Assembly: GCF_001273755.1 (NCBI RefSeq)
Contig: NZ_LGYA01000001.1
Location: forward strand, 1,720,362 to 1,784,361
Direction of reading: 5' to 3'
Length of the DNA: 64,000 bases
Source: Peribacillus butanolivorans
Lineage (GTDB): Bacteria > Bacillota > Bacilli > Bacillales > DSM-1321
Shown: one piece after another, positions 16,229 to 23,924 of the stretch
Numbering within the stretch: the first letter of the stretch is position 1
Layout of the letters: each line of letters opens with the position of its first letter
Position numbers and translations under genes: made by a program
The notes under the pieces: generated by a model
The model's database searches: none
Seen by the model: the letters and a program-made list of their open reading frames with translations, nothing else
What the model was told of the DNA's origin: nothing

Positions 16229-16360
16229 ATCTTTATAATTTGCTCTGTTTAAAGAAGTTGTTGATTTTTGCTTGTTGAATTATTAGGGTGGATAGTTCAA
16301 CAAGGATTGTATATTTTTTATCATTTAAAAAGAGATATTATTTTGTTTTTGGAGGGAATT

Positions 16361-16841
16361 ATGAGGGAAATTACTTTGTCTAATGGAAAAACAGTTGAAG
16401 TCGAATGTTTAAGTTGTGCTTTAACAAGTGGGGAAATAGAACCGGATGGTGGTGTAATAGTCGAAACTGAATATTTTCATGCTCACCAAGACGTTGCATA
16501 TCCCATTAAAGGTTTAGTAATTTTAGCATCAAAACGCCATATTAAGTGCTTTGACGAATTAAATGATTTAGAAAAGGTTGATTACATAAACTTATTATCT
16601 AGGATTAGAAAAGCTCAAAGGGAAGTGTTAGGGATAGAACATGTTTATTACTTTTACAATGAAGATACTACCCACCATTTTTTGGATGGTTCCTCGATAT
16701 GAATGGATGTACGATTTGGGACGTTCGGTGGAATCTGTTAGACCAGTTTTACTCCACGCAAGAGACAAATTAAATAATGATGAAAATATAAAAAGTGTAA
16801 TTGACGGGATTAAGGCTTTAAAAAAAGAACTAAACACTTAA
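16361..16841 (+). pseudogene. HIT-family protein gene with a frameshift in the histidine triad
   Basis: The frame starts well (GGAGGGAATT then ATG) and encodes a HIT-like protein (ECLSCALTSGEI, HAHQDVAYPIKGLVILASKR). At the T run near 16676-16684 the frame breaks: the first frame ends HHFLDGSSI, while a second continues WMVPRYEWMYDLGRSVE to the natural C-terminus. Intact HIT proteins read HHFH-(hydrophobic)-W there, so a few bases including part of the catalytic His triad are lost. A nucleotide hydrolase or transferase function would be gone. Confidence 0.75.
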
Positions 16842-16975
16842 CCCTTCCTTGTTCCGATAATAGGCGCTTTACTTCAATAACAGTGGTTTCTGCCGTGCCT
16901 TTTTCAAATGAAACCAAAGGGGCAGGATAGTTGAAGATGGAAATGGTATAATTTAGAGAATGGTAGAGGAGAAAT

Positions 16976-17254
16976 ATGGAAATTTTAAAAAGCACTAAAA
17001 TATTAAATACAATCTGTATACTTCTTGTTACTATTCATATGCTTGTTTTGTATGCATTGGTTTTTATGACAGATAAATTGGATACAAAGTTTGGACAAAT
17101 ATGGTCTCTAAGTGCATTGGTGTTAGGGATTTTGTTTTGCTATATAGTCTTCAAAATAAAGTCACCATTACGCCATACCTTGCTAATCACAACGTTTTTT
17201 ATGACGTTATTAGGTGTGCTAATCCTTCTTGTATTCTTGATTGAATGTTTTTAA
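16976..17254 (+). CDS. Small three-helix membrane protein
   Basis: A 92-residue, very hydrophobic protein with three predicted membrane helices (about 11-33, 44-62, 67-91), separated by short charged loops (TDKLDTKFGQ; KIKSPLRH). A good ribosome binding site (GAGGAGA) precedes the ATG. The family is not recognised. It is one of several short membrane proteins in 15-18 kb, each with its own ribosome binding site and no obvious partner. Confidence 0.6.
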   Translation: MEILKSTKILNTICILLVTIHMLVLYALVFMTDKLDTKFGQIWSLSALVLGILFCYIVFKIKSPLRHTLLITTFFMTLLGVLILLVFLIECF

Positions 17255-17424
17255 AAGGAGTGTTAAGCCCCCTTATAGCAACAATCTATACGAAAACACC
17301 CAAAATAAAAAGCATAGCTTTTCAACTAACAGATGCGTTAGCTTACGTCAGCCCTTTCTTTATTAAACTATCGGATTTCTTATTAAAATATGGATAGCCA
17401 AAACGGTGAAAGGATGATGTAAAT

Positions 17425-17688
17425 ATGAAAAAATTTATCTTAATCTTATTGCTCCTGATTAATGTTATCTACATAGCGAATTATCTTATCAATTTTGAAA
17501 CTTTTACATTAAACAATCTATGGATTGTCTTTTTTATTATCAGTTTAAGCTTATCTATTCTTTATTTGTTTCAGTCGAGAAAGAAATCTGGTTATATTTC
17601 TTATTTATCAATTGCGGTTATATTTGCGAGTTTTAGTTCTTTAGGGGCTTATGGTTTTCTATACATTTTATCTAACCTTATGGGATAA
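17425..17688 (+). CDS. Small three-helix membrane protein
   Basis: An 87-residue hydrophobic protein with three helices (about 3-22, 29-48, 57-85) and the charged loop QSRKKSGY. GAAAGGATGATG precedes the ATG. It resembles its neighbour at 16976 in size and layout but not in sequence. The 170 bp before it hold no gene. The function is unknown. Confidence 0.6.
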   Translation: MKKFILILLLLINVIYIANYLINFETFTLNNLWIVFFIISLSLSILYLFQSRKKSGYISYLSIAVIFASFSSLGAYGFLYILSNLMG

Positions 17689-17830
17689 CGGATATTTAAC
17701 TGACAGGCGCTCTACTTCAATACGAGGAGGTGTTCAGCAGCTATGGAACTAAGGCGCAGTTTAGTTCAACTAGTGATAATGCATTTGAAATAGAATTTAT
17801 ATTGTACGTCAAATAAAGGGAGAAGGTTAG

Positions 17831-17995
17831 ATGTTGATTAAGATTGATACAGTTTTTTCATATGTTCTTCTCGGTGTGATAGTTTTTTACGCCTTGGAGT
17901 GGGTAGCTGTTGGTTCAGGTTTTAAGGTACTTGTTGGCGGGGGTTTTGGTTTACTTTTATATATAGCTAATCATATTAGTAAGAATCAAAAATAA
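17831..17995 (+). CDS. Very small membrane protein
   Basis: A 54-residue protein with AAAGGGAGAAGG just upstream of the ATG. Two hydrophobic segments (VFSYVLLGVIVFYALEWVAV and GFKVLVGGGFGLLLYIANHI) end in a basic tail (SKNQK). The family is not recognised; the size, hydrophobicity and ribosome binding site argue for a real gene. Confidence 0.55.
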   Translation: MLIKIDTVFSYVLLGVIVFYALEWVAVGSGFKVLVGGGFGLLLYIANHISKNQK

Positions 17996-18046
17996 TGGGT
18001 GATATGGAAGAGCCCGATGACAGGCAATAAAAATTATTTTAATAAG

Positions 18047-18070
18047 CTAACGGGTTCGGTTTTGAAGTAC
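18047..18070 (-). repeat. Dispersed repeat, copy B (inverted, partial)
   Basis: TAACGGGTTCGGTTTTGAAG is the reverse complement of the core of copy A. It is followed about 60 bp later by the inverted counterpart of copy A's terminator. Confidence 0.65.
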
Positions 18071-18127
18071 AAAACTTGAAATTCACAACACGAATAACAT
18101 TAAGAAACAAATAATTATTAGCAATAG

Positions 18128-18161
18128 AAAAAGCAGTGGAATCACATCCAACTGCTTTTTT
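18128..18161. terminator. Terminator-like hairpin of repeat copy B
   Basis: AAAAAGCAGT (18129-18138) pairs with ACTGCTTTTT (18151-18160). It can act on both strands: it ends the transcript of the membrane peptide at 17831 and that of the minus-strand NUMOD4 gene. Confidence 0.6.
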
Positions 18162-18209
18162 AATTTTAAAATTTCCAATCAATAATACGAAACAATATTT
18201 TCGTATTGT

Positions 18210-18407
18210 TCATCTTTCCGTACAAAACCTTTTCATTAATGAACGAATATTTTTTCTCATGCTCTTACTATTTTTAGTTAAATACACATAGCTTGTACCA
18301 GCATTTTGTACCCGCGTTATGTTAAAATATCTGTTTTCTCTTAACTCTCTAACATAGCCATGATTACTAATTTCACATTTTTCATCATAACCTATAATGG
18401 ATACCAT
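18210..18407 (-). CDS. NUMOD4-like small protein (homing-endonuclease-associated motif)
   Basis: A 65-residue protein. IIGYDEKCEISNHGYVREL, then YVYLTKNSKSMRKNIRSLMK-RFC matches the NUMOD4 pattern (y-x-v-S-n-x-G-x-v-r ... L), usually found beside HNH nuclease domains in phage and homing endonucleases. No HNH motif is present, so it may be a fragment or a stand-alone DNA-binding unit. Its ATG overlaps the end of the zinc-ribbon gene upstream by 16 bp, a translational-coupling layout. Confidence 0.6.
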   Translation of the reverse strand: MVSIIGYDEKCEISNHGYVRELRENRYFNITRVQNAGTSYVYLTKNSKSMRKNIRSLMKRFCTER

Positions 18408-18544
18408 TTATCACCATATGTCATATCACTACAACGTTTACAAACATAACCTTTTTGAACTCTCCCCCTAGTCATATGGTGATTACTATACATATAAAAA
18501 TCATTTTCAAGTTTTTCTATTTTACAAAAAGAGCATTGTTCCAT
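18392..18544 (-). CDS. Small four-cysteine zinc-ribbon protein
   Basis: A 50-residue protein with two CxxC knuckles, CSFC (Cys4, Cys7) and CKRC (Cys35, Cys38), a standard zinc-ribbon spacing. AGAGGAAA stands before the ATG at 18544. It overlaps the NUMOD4 gene, and together they look like a two-gene phage-type unit, perhaps a split form of a zinc-ribbon/NUMOD4/HNH protein. No catalytic residues are seen. Confidence 0.55.
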   Translation of the reverse strand: MEQCSFCKIEKLENDFYMYSNHHMTRGRVQKGYVCKRCSDMTYGDKWYPL

Positions 18545-18845
18545 ACTATTTTCCTCTCTTACTTCGTTATAATAGTCTACTGTGTATCTTATTTACCGTT
18601 TAATTTTACATTAAATGTACTTTTTGTGATAAAAAATGAGTCTTAAATTTAATATGGTCTACGGATTAACATTCAAATTAATAACCGTTTTATACTAAGT
18701 CAGCTGTCTATCAGACTGTTGCCAATTTGTTTGATAATTATGGTGTCGTTTTGTCTATCAAAGCTGAGTAAACATCGATATACCAACAAAAATAAAGTAA
18801 CGAATTTATATATTAAATCCGTGCTAATACTTATGTGAATTCTCT
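18545..18845. other. Intergenic, no gene seen
   Basis: AT-rich. It holds the promoter of the zinc-ribbon/NUMOD4 pair on the minus strand and otherwise nothing I can support. Confidence 0.4.
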
Positions 18846-18925
18846 TTTTGTACTCGAAAACTGAACCCGTTAAACACAAGCGGTCTCTTTTATTTGTACA
18901 AAATCAATATTAATGTTTAACAATG
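18846..18925 (+). repeat. Dispersed repeat, copy C
   Basis: TACTCGAAAACTGAACCCGT, AAGCGGTCTCTTTTATTTGT and ATTAATGTTTAACAA match copy A (14920-15003) over about 80 bp with scattered differences. Confidence 0.7.
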
Positions 18926-18993
18926 CCTAATCAATAATAAATTGGATAAGTTAAAAGGGGACCATCATAATGAGGTCCCCCTTAGATAATAAA

Positions 18994-20130
18994 TTAAGGC
19001 AAAAACGTTTTGTATTGTTCCATTAAATCACCATAATATCTGCTTGTTAACATTAAGAAAATTGCGAGTCCAATATATAATGAGAACCAGATGATTTTTG
19101 TTTTTAGACTCGATGAGTAATAGGATTGTTCTTTATCCCTGATTTCTGTTTGTTCTTGCACTTCTTCAAAGAAAGTTGCAACCGTTCGTTCATACGTGCC
19201 TATATTTTCAAAATCGGTCGGTCCGTACTGATATTCATTCGAATTAGCAGCATCAACTAATGACCTATATATATTTTCTTTTAACTCGTTCAGTTGTCTT
19301 TCTTTTAGCTTATTATCTTCTAGGAGTGGGATATGCCAAGTCTTCGTTTTGTTTAGCTTCTGACTTAGTTGATTTAATTCCACATTCCAAATATTAAACA
19401 GGCGAATTTTTTCTTCTTCTGTCGCACCTGCATATTCCTCTAGCTGCTCTAAACCAAATTGATTGAATTCGATTACGATATCTCTTTGATTTCTAGTTAT
19501 CTCGCTGCGGAATTCTTTCCACCACTTAGTAATACCTAATAACAAGAAGAGTATTAAAAATGGATTTGGATGGAGAAACAAATATACAACCATTCCGATA
19601 ATCCCTAATACCCAAAGCTTTGTGGAGATGACTCCCACTATACGTCCTCCATCAAGAGGATGCACAGGCATTAGATTAAATAGGTTAATCATGGCTCCAA
19701 GTGTAATAACTAAAAGCCAAAACGGATTTTCGGTCATCATAAATAGGGGGATGGCTGGTAGAAATGCTAATGTACCTAATAAAGGACCTCCGAAGGCAAG
19801 ATAAGCTTCTTGGTTAGCATTCTTGGGTTCTTCTTTAAGGGCAATTAAGGCTCCGACAAAAGGGATGAAAATGGCATTGGATGTTTTGATGCCTTTTCTC
19901 TTAGCAGCAAGTAAATGCCCCATTTCATGGATGTAAATTAGATAGACTAGGGCTACGGCAAATTTCCAACCGTAAACCAAGGCATACGCTCCTAATGAAA
20001 CGAAAATAGAAATCAGAGAACCTACTTTTGCTATTTTCAATAGCGCAAACAACCATTTCATTTTTCCTAGGAAAAATAACCCGATTGCCCCCAAGCTTAA
20101 CCATCCTTTATTCGATTTAGATTCTTTCAA
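18994..20130 (-). CDS. Site-2-type metalloprotease, peptidase family M50
   Basis: A 378-residue membrane protease. The zinc-binding motif HEMGH (His68, Glu69, His72) lies in a membrane helix (about 55-75), and the second motif NLMPVHPLDGGRI (about 150-165) provides the third ligand, the Asp. Family members cut transmembrane substrates, often anti-sigma factors or signal-peptide remnants. After about six helices a cytoplasmic region (about 215-340) follows, then a last helix (about 347-365). No anti-sigma or sigma gene is adjacent, so the substrate is unknown. Confidence 0.85.
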   Translation of the reverse strand: MKESKSNKGWLSLGAIGLFFLGKMKWLFALLKIAKVGSLISIFVSLGAYALVYGWKFAVALVYLIYIHEMGHLLAAKRKGIKTSNAIFIPFVGALIALKEEPKNANQEAYLAFGGPLLGTLAFLPAIPLFMMTENPFWLLVITLGAMINLFNLMPVHPLDGGRIVGVISTKLWVLGIIGMVVYLFLHPNPFLILFLLLGITKWWKEFRSEITRNQRDIVIEFNQFGLEQLEEYAGATEEEKIRLFNIWNVELNQLSQKLNKTKTWHIPLLEDNKLKERQLNELKENIYRSLVDAANSNEYQYGPTDFENIGTYERTVATFFEEVQEQTEIRDKEQSYYSSSLKTKIIWFSLYIGLAIFLMLTSRYYGDLMEQYKTFLP

Positions 20131-20337
20131 AATGTACCTCCTAGAGTAAATGGGAAAACAGATGACCCCAGTGACACTATGTCTATCTGAGCTCCTTCTT
20201 GATTTATCATCTTGCTAATATCCTTATTATATCGTATTTTTTCTTTTCCTTTTAGGAATATTTTTCTAGAATATTAACTTTCAAGTATTACATTTTTTTA
20301 TAATTAAGATAGAGTGCACCTATCACAGAAATACTAG

Positions 20338-20487
20338 ATGGAAGTAATGAACATGATTTTTGATAAAGAAGCTGTTGATGATTCAGAAGACTATAGAAAA
20401 TTAGTCCCTGAAAAAGAAGTGCTATAGAAAGTATATTAGAAGAAAAAAGTATGTTTTTCCTACCGGATTATAAGGACGGAGAGTAAA
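20338..20487 (+). pseudogene. Short gene broken by a frameshift
   Basis: MEVMNMIFDKEAVDDSEDYR and KLVPEKEVL end at a TAG; a shifted frame continues ESILEEKSMFFLPDYKDGE to TAA. Together they would give a protein of about 50 residues. No family is recognised. Confidence 0.4.
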
Positions 20488-20501
20488 AAAGGCTGAAAAA
20501 A

Positions 20502-20669
20502 ATGAGGTTAGCAATGCGAAAAATGGTGAGAAAAAGTAATACAGTCCTGGTATTGTTTAGTGGAGTTATAGATTCTACTGCTGGAGAAGACTTTCCAACA
20601 TACAAAGACTATGCTGTGGAACCTGTTAGAATGTATAGGACAGCATACCAAGATTGGAAAAGATATTGA
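20502..20669 (+). CDS. Small hypothetical protein or fragment
   Basis: A 55-codon frame: MRLAMRKMVRKSNTVLVLFS, GVIDSTAGEDFPTYKDYAVE, PVRMYRTAYQDWKRY. The upstream Shine-Dalgarno is poor. It follows the frameshifted frame at 20338 closely and may be another fragment of the same decayed locus. Confidence 0.35.
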   Translation: MRLAMRKMVRKSNTVLVLFSGVIDSTAGEDFPTYKDYAVEPVRMYRTAYQDWKRY

Positions 20670-21014
20670 ACTTATTTTTAATAACTCAAATAAATTTATT
20701 GGGATATGTACGAACCGCCGAAACGATTATATTTTCTTTCAGTAAATATATAAGTAAATTCTATAGTTCCCTTTTAACGGGAGACACTACGAGAGTAAAT
20801 CGTAGCCGGGGCAGACGGGATACCCAACGGAAAGCTTTTACATCATATTACAACCGCATATTTGCCTTTCAAACATACTGCGGAGCGCTTAGCCACATTT
20901 ATAATTGGGATTAAAATAGTTCAAGATGGATTGTTTTATCCATGTTTATCGTTTTAAAGTAATTAAATACCTGTTCATTTATTGTGTTCATATTCAGTTG
21001 GGGGATGATGTTGC
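20670..21014. other. Intergenic region before the RAMA nuclease gene
   Basis: One open frame (20654-20914) has an odd, arginine-rich composition and no ribosome binding site, so I do not call it. Two small hairpins lie near 20768-20815 (CCCTTTTAACGGG; CTACGA-loop-TCGTAG). The nuclease ribosome binding site GGGGGATGATG is at its right end. Confidence 0.4.
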
Positions 21015-22073
21015 ATGTTAGTTCAAATCAAAGTAGAAGAAAATGAATCAAGTAAAATGAAAATCAAGAAAAACGAATGTGGAATAGCAAAGGTAACATA
21101 CAAAAGCTTGGGGCTTGTTGAAAACGCTTTGGAAGAATTCCTGCAAGAGAATATTGAAATATTAACTCAGGAAGAAGATTATGAATTAAAAATTATAGGG
21201 AAACAAGTCCGGGATAATTCCAACAAACGGACGGATTTAGTTGGTGTAGATAGCAACGGCAATGTTGTAATTATTGAAATCAAACGCGATGCAGACGACA
21301 TGAAAATTAGAAGAGATAATTTCGAATCTCAAGCTATAAGATATGCTGCGTCTTTTGCGAAAATCAATAGCATAGAAGAATTAGTGGAGAAAGTCCATGC
21401 CGAGTATCTTATACGATATATGGGCGTGGAGGAAGAAAAAGCTGTTGAACAAGGTATAACAGATATTTATACCTTTTTGAAGGAGCATGGAACATTTAAT
21501 GATTTCAATGCGGACCAAAGAATTATTCTAGTTGCCTCAAGTTTTGAACCTAGTGTCTTATCCGCTTCTGCATGGTTGCTGACAAAGGGTGTTGATATTT
21601 CATGTTTTGAAATCGCTCCACAATTGATTGAAAGAGAGACGGAGACGGATAATGAATATTTGTTGGAAATCAAGAAATTATTGCCGTTGGGTTCAGATGA
21701 CGATTATTTTTCAGAAATTATAAAAAGTGAAAATAAACGACCAACGACTAGGAAGCGAAAAAGTGGTGGCTCAAGAATGAAATACCCAAAACTAAGCCAC
21801 ATGATAGAGGTTGGTCTGGTGTCTGAAGGGGACGATTGCTTTTATAGAAACAAAGAAGAAGAATCGAAGGCGAAAATTTACGGTGGGGACAATGTAGAAT
21901 TCAATGGAAAAATTATCTCCTTAAATGAGTGGGCGAGTCAATTAAATGGCGGTAAAATAAATGGCTATGAATATTGCATTGTGAAAGAAAAAAACAAAAC
22001 CTTAGCAGAATTGAGAGTAGAAAATAAAGAGTTATTCTATGGTATGGGTTTTGATTCAATTTACGATATTTAA
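21015..22073 (+). CDS. PD-(D/E)XK nuclease with C-terminal RAMA domain
   Basis: A 352-residue protein. The N-terminal part (about 20-230) has a PD-(D/E)XK active site of the DUF91/NucS-like type: RTDLVGVD (Asp74), then VVIIEIKRD (Glu88, Lys90). A Lys/Arg/Ser linker (RPTTRKRKSGGSRMK) leads to a C-terminal domain (about 255-345) fitting RAMA (MIEVGLVSEGDDCFYRN, GKIISLNEWASQLNGGKING, YCIVKEKNKTLAELR). RAMA domains are proposed to recognise modified or specific DNA in restriction-type proteins. A one-gene, possibly modification-dependent, DNA-degrading function is inferred. No methylase is adjacent. The start follows GGGGGATGATG. Confidence 0.78.
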   Translation: MLVQIKVEENESSKMKIKKNECGIAKVTYKSLGLVENALEEFLQENIEILTQEEDYELKIIGKQVRDNSNKRTDLVGVDSNGNVVIIEIKRDADDMKIRRDNFESQAIRYAASFAKINSIEELVEKVHAEYLIRYMGVEEEKAVEQGITDIYTFLKEHGTFNDFNADQRIILVASSFEPSVLSASAWLLTKGVDISCFEIAPQLIERETETDNEYLLEIKKLLPLGSDDDYFSEIIKSENKRPTTRKRKSGGSRMKYPKLSHMIEVGLVSEGDDCFYRNKEEESKAKIYGGDNVEFNGKIISLNEWASQLNGGKINGYEYCIVKEKNKTLAELRVENKELFYGMGFDSIYDI

Positions 22074-22090
22074 TTTCATAAGGGTTAATG

Positions 22091-22113
22091 AGTCAGCGGA
22101 TGCTGGCTTTTTT
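22091..22113 (+). terminator. Rho-independent terminator
   Basis: AGTCAGC-GGAT-GCTGGCT followed by TTTTT. It ends the RAMA nuclease gene. Confidence 0.8.
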
Positions 22114-22314
22114 AGTGTCAATTCACATTTCGAGTTAGTAAAACATGATTTCAACATTCACTATTTCAGCAGTTAATATAAATGGGCTAAATGGTGGCGG
22201 ATTCCAAAGAATCGGAAAGGATCAGAGGGTAATTTTACTGATGAAAAGTGTAATAAACCCATACGTATCAGTATTCCTTGGAATGATAAAGAACTAGAGG
22301 AAAAGAGTGAAATA

Positions 22315-22361
22315 GTTTTGACTGGGAAGGGGTCGGCGGTTCAAGTCCCTCACAGGTCATC
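22315..22361 (+). repeat. tRNA 3'-end-like element, copy 2
   Basis: GGGGTCGGCGGTTCAAGTCC, then CTCACAGGTCATC. The T-loop is TTCAAGT with four of five T-stem pairs intact (GGCGG with CCCTC). There is no anticodon arm or 5' half. Confidence 0.65.
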
Positions 22362-22370
22362 TTCAAAACA

Positions 22371-22414
22371 GAGTTCAAATCCTTTTCAAGGGTTTGGGCT
22401 TTTTCTTTTTTTTG
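22371..22414 (+). terminator. Terminator attached to tRNA-like copy 2
   Basis: AGTTCAAATCC (22372-22382) pairs with GGGTTTGGGCT (22390-22400), followed by a T-rich tract. Confidence 0.8.
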
Positions 22415-22732
22415 ACATCTCCATTTTATCCCTTAATTTTATACATTGCACAAAGACTGCACAGATATTGCACGAGACTGTTGCTCTGTTTTAAAAAGAC
22501 TATGATAATTTTTTTTTGCGCTGCCCAGTTAATTCATCAATCCCGGCCTCAATTCGAAATGCCCATACTTACCTACTTTTCTGACTAAAAACCTCCATTT
22601 TGAGATGGAGCTAGGGTGTGTTAAATAGTATGGGTCTGCAAAACTATTTTCAAATAAGGTGTGTATTTAAATTAATTCAACAAATCTGATTAGGAGTATG
22701 ATAATATTTTAAAAAAAGAGAGAGGTTATCAT
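22415..22732. other. Intergenic, no gene seen
   Basis: AT-rich. No riboswitch of a known class is recognised ahead of the ECF S-component gene, although such genes are often controlled that way. The ribosome binding site GAGAGAGG is at the right end. Confidence 0.4.
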
Positions 22733-23269
22733 ATGAATTCAACATACTCACCGACAGAAACAACTAAAACAAAAGCCTTAGTCATCAATGCACTTTTCAT
22801 CGCACTTACCCTAGTAGCCACAATGTTCATCAACATAAAGCTCCCAATAATGGGTAACGGAGGCCTAATCCATCTGGGTAACGTTCCTCTTTTTATAGCA
22901 GCGTTGGTTTATGGCAAAAAAACAGGAGCCATAGCAGGCGCCTTAGGAATGGGCTTCTTCGATCTTATCTCTGGTTGGGCAGCATGGGCACCGTTTACAT
23001 TCATCATCGTAGGTACAATGGGCTTTTTAGCCGGCCTCATATCCGAAAAGGTACCCGGCAAAAGAGAACTTGTATACACACTGGCAGTTGCCGTTGCACT
23101 GATTATAAAAATCGTGGGCTACTATTTTGTCGAAGTTATCCTTTACGGTAACTGGATACAGCCATTCGGCTCCATCCCCGGAAACGTTATGCAGGTCGTA
23201 TTAGCCGGTATAATTGTAGTACCACTGGCAGGACGTCTAAAGAAAAGAGCTGGACAGGTATTTGAGTGA
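22733..23269 (+). CDS. ECF transporter substrate-binding (S) component
   Basis: A 178-residue integral membrane protein with about five to six helices. Features of ECF S-components are ALVINALFIALTLVATMFIN near the N-terminus (the Ala-rich first helix that docks EcfT), LIHLGNVPLFIAALVYGKK, and GAIAGALGMGFFDLISGW. It captures a vitamin or similar small molecule and works with shared EcfAAT subunits, not encoded in this window. The substrate cannot be told from sequence. It is a stand-alone gene, less AT-rich than its surroundings. Confidence 0.8.
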   Translation: MNSTYSPTETTKTKALVINALFIALTLVATMFINIKLPIMGNGGLIHLGNVPLFIAALVYGKKTGAIAGALGMGFFDLISGWAAWAPFTFIIVGTMGFLAGLISEKVPGKRELVYTLAVAVALIIKIVGYYFVEVILYGNWIQPFGSIPGNVMQVVLAGIIVVPLAGRLKKRAGQVFE

Positions 23270-23483
23270 AACATATTTTGGTTTCTTCTTTTGGTCTTTC
23301 AGCTGTGGATCAAACTGATTCCTTTTTTCCTAATTATTAATTATTTTTCTCTATTTTCTTTACCTGTTGTTCAGCTATATGATAGTACCCTTTAGATGAT
23401 GAACTACGCCCTAAATTTCGGACAGTTTAATAAAAGACACCCTGCTAATTAAGCAGCGATTAAATGAATTCAGTATTGTAAAA

Positions 23484-23534
23484 AGTACCCTATAGAGTAG
23501 ATACTTTGAAAAAAGGACTACTCTATAGGGTACT
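23484..23534. repeat. Long perfect hairpin with 17-bp arms
   Basis: AGTACCCTATAGAGTAG (23484-23500) is the exact reverse complement of 23518-23534, with a 17-nt loop. It is followed by TATTTTG rather than a clean T tract and lies about 40 bp upstream of a broken transposase gene. It may be a terminator or an element end. Confidence 0.6.
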
Positions 23535-23575
23535 ATTTTGTATTATGAGTTAAAAATCGAATTGGGGAATTTCAA

Positions 23576-23924
23576 ATGAAAAACACTTAACTGAAAAAGA
23601 AATAACTTTTCGAATAATCCTTGTGTTAAATCTGTTATTTCAAAGTCAATTACATATACAGATGAGTTTATAAGAAAATTTATCGCTGAAAGTGAAAAAG
23701 GAAAGCTACCACATCTTATTTTTGAAGAGTATGGATTTGATATTGAAATCATTGTTGTTGACAGGGTTAAAAAAGCAGCCTATAGAAGGCGTACTGCCTA
23801 TAAAAAATCGGGTGTTTTGGGATTGAGTGATTCACGAATAAACCATTCAGGAAGATCTCGTAAAAAAGAAAAAACATTGGAAGAGAAAAATGCTAGATTA
23901 GAAGCTGAAGTACAACTATTTTAG
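23576..23924 (+). pseudogene. HTH transposase orfA remnant (IS3-like)
   Basis: After one frameshift near 23605 the frame reads FSNNPCVKSVISKSITYTDE, FIRKFIAESEKGKLPHLIFE, then AAYRRRTAYKKSGVLGLSD and ending EKNARLEAEVQLF. This is the typical first open frame of IS3-type elements in bacilli, with a C-terminal leucine-rich coil. The last part and the whole orfB are missing, so it is inactive. Confidence 0.7.

Noticed and set aside
18455-18646. 63-codon plus-strand frame
   Set aside because: It is antisense to the zinc-ribbon gene and lacks a ribosome binding site.
20654-20914. 86-codon frame rich in Arg/Ser
   Set aside because: No ribosome binding site, overlaps the end of a better frame, and contains hairpins; not called.
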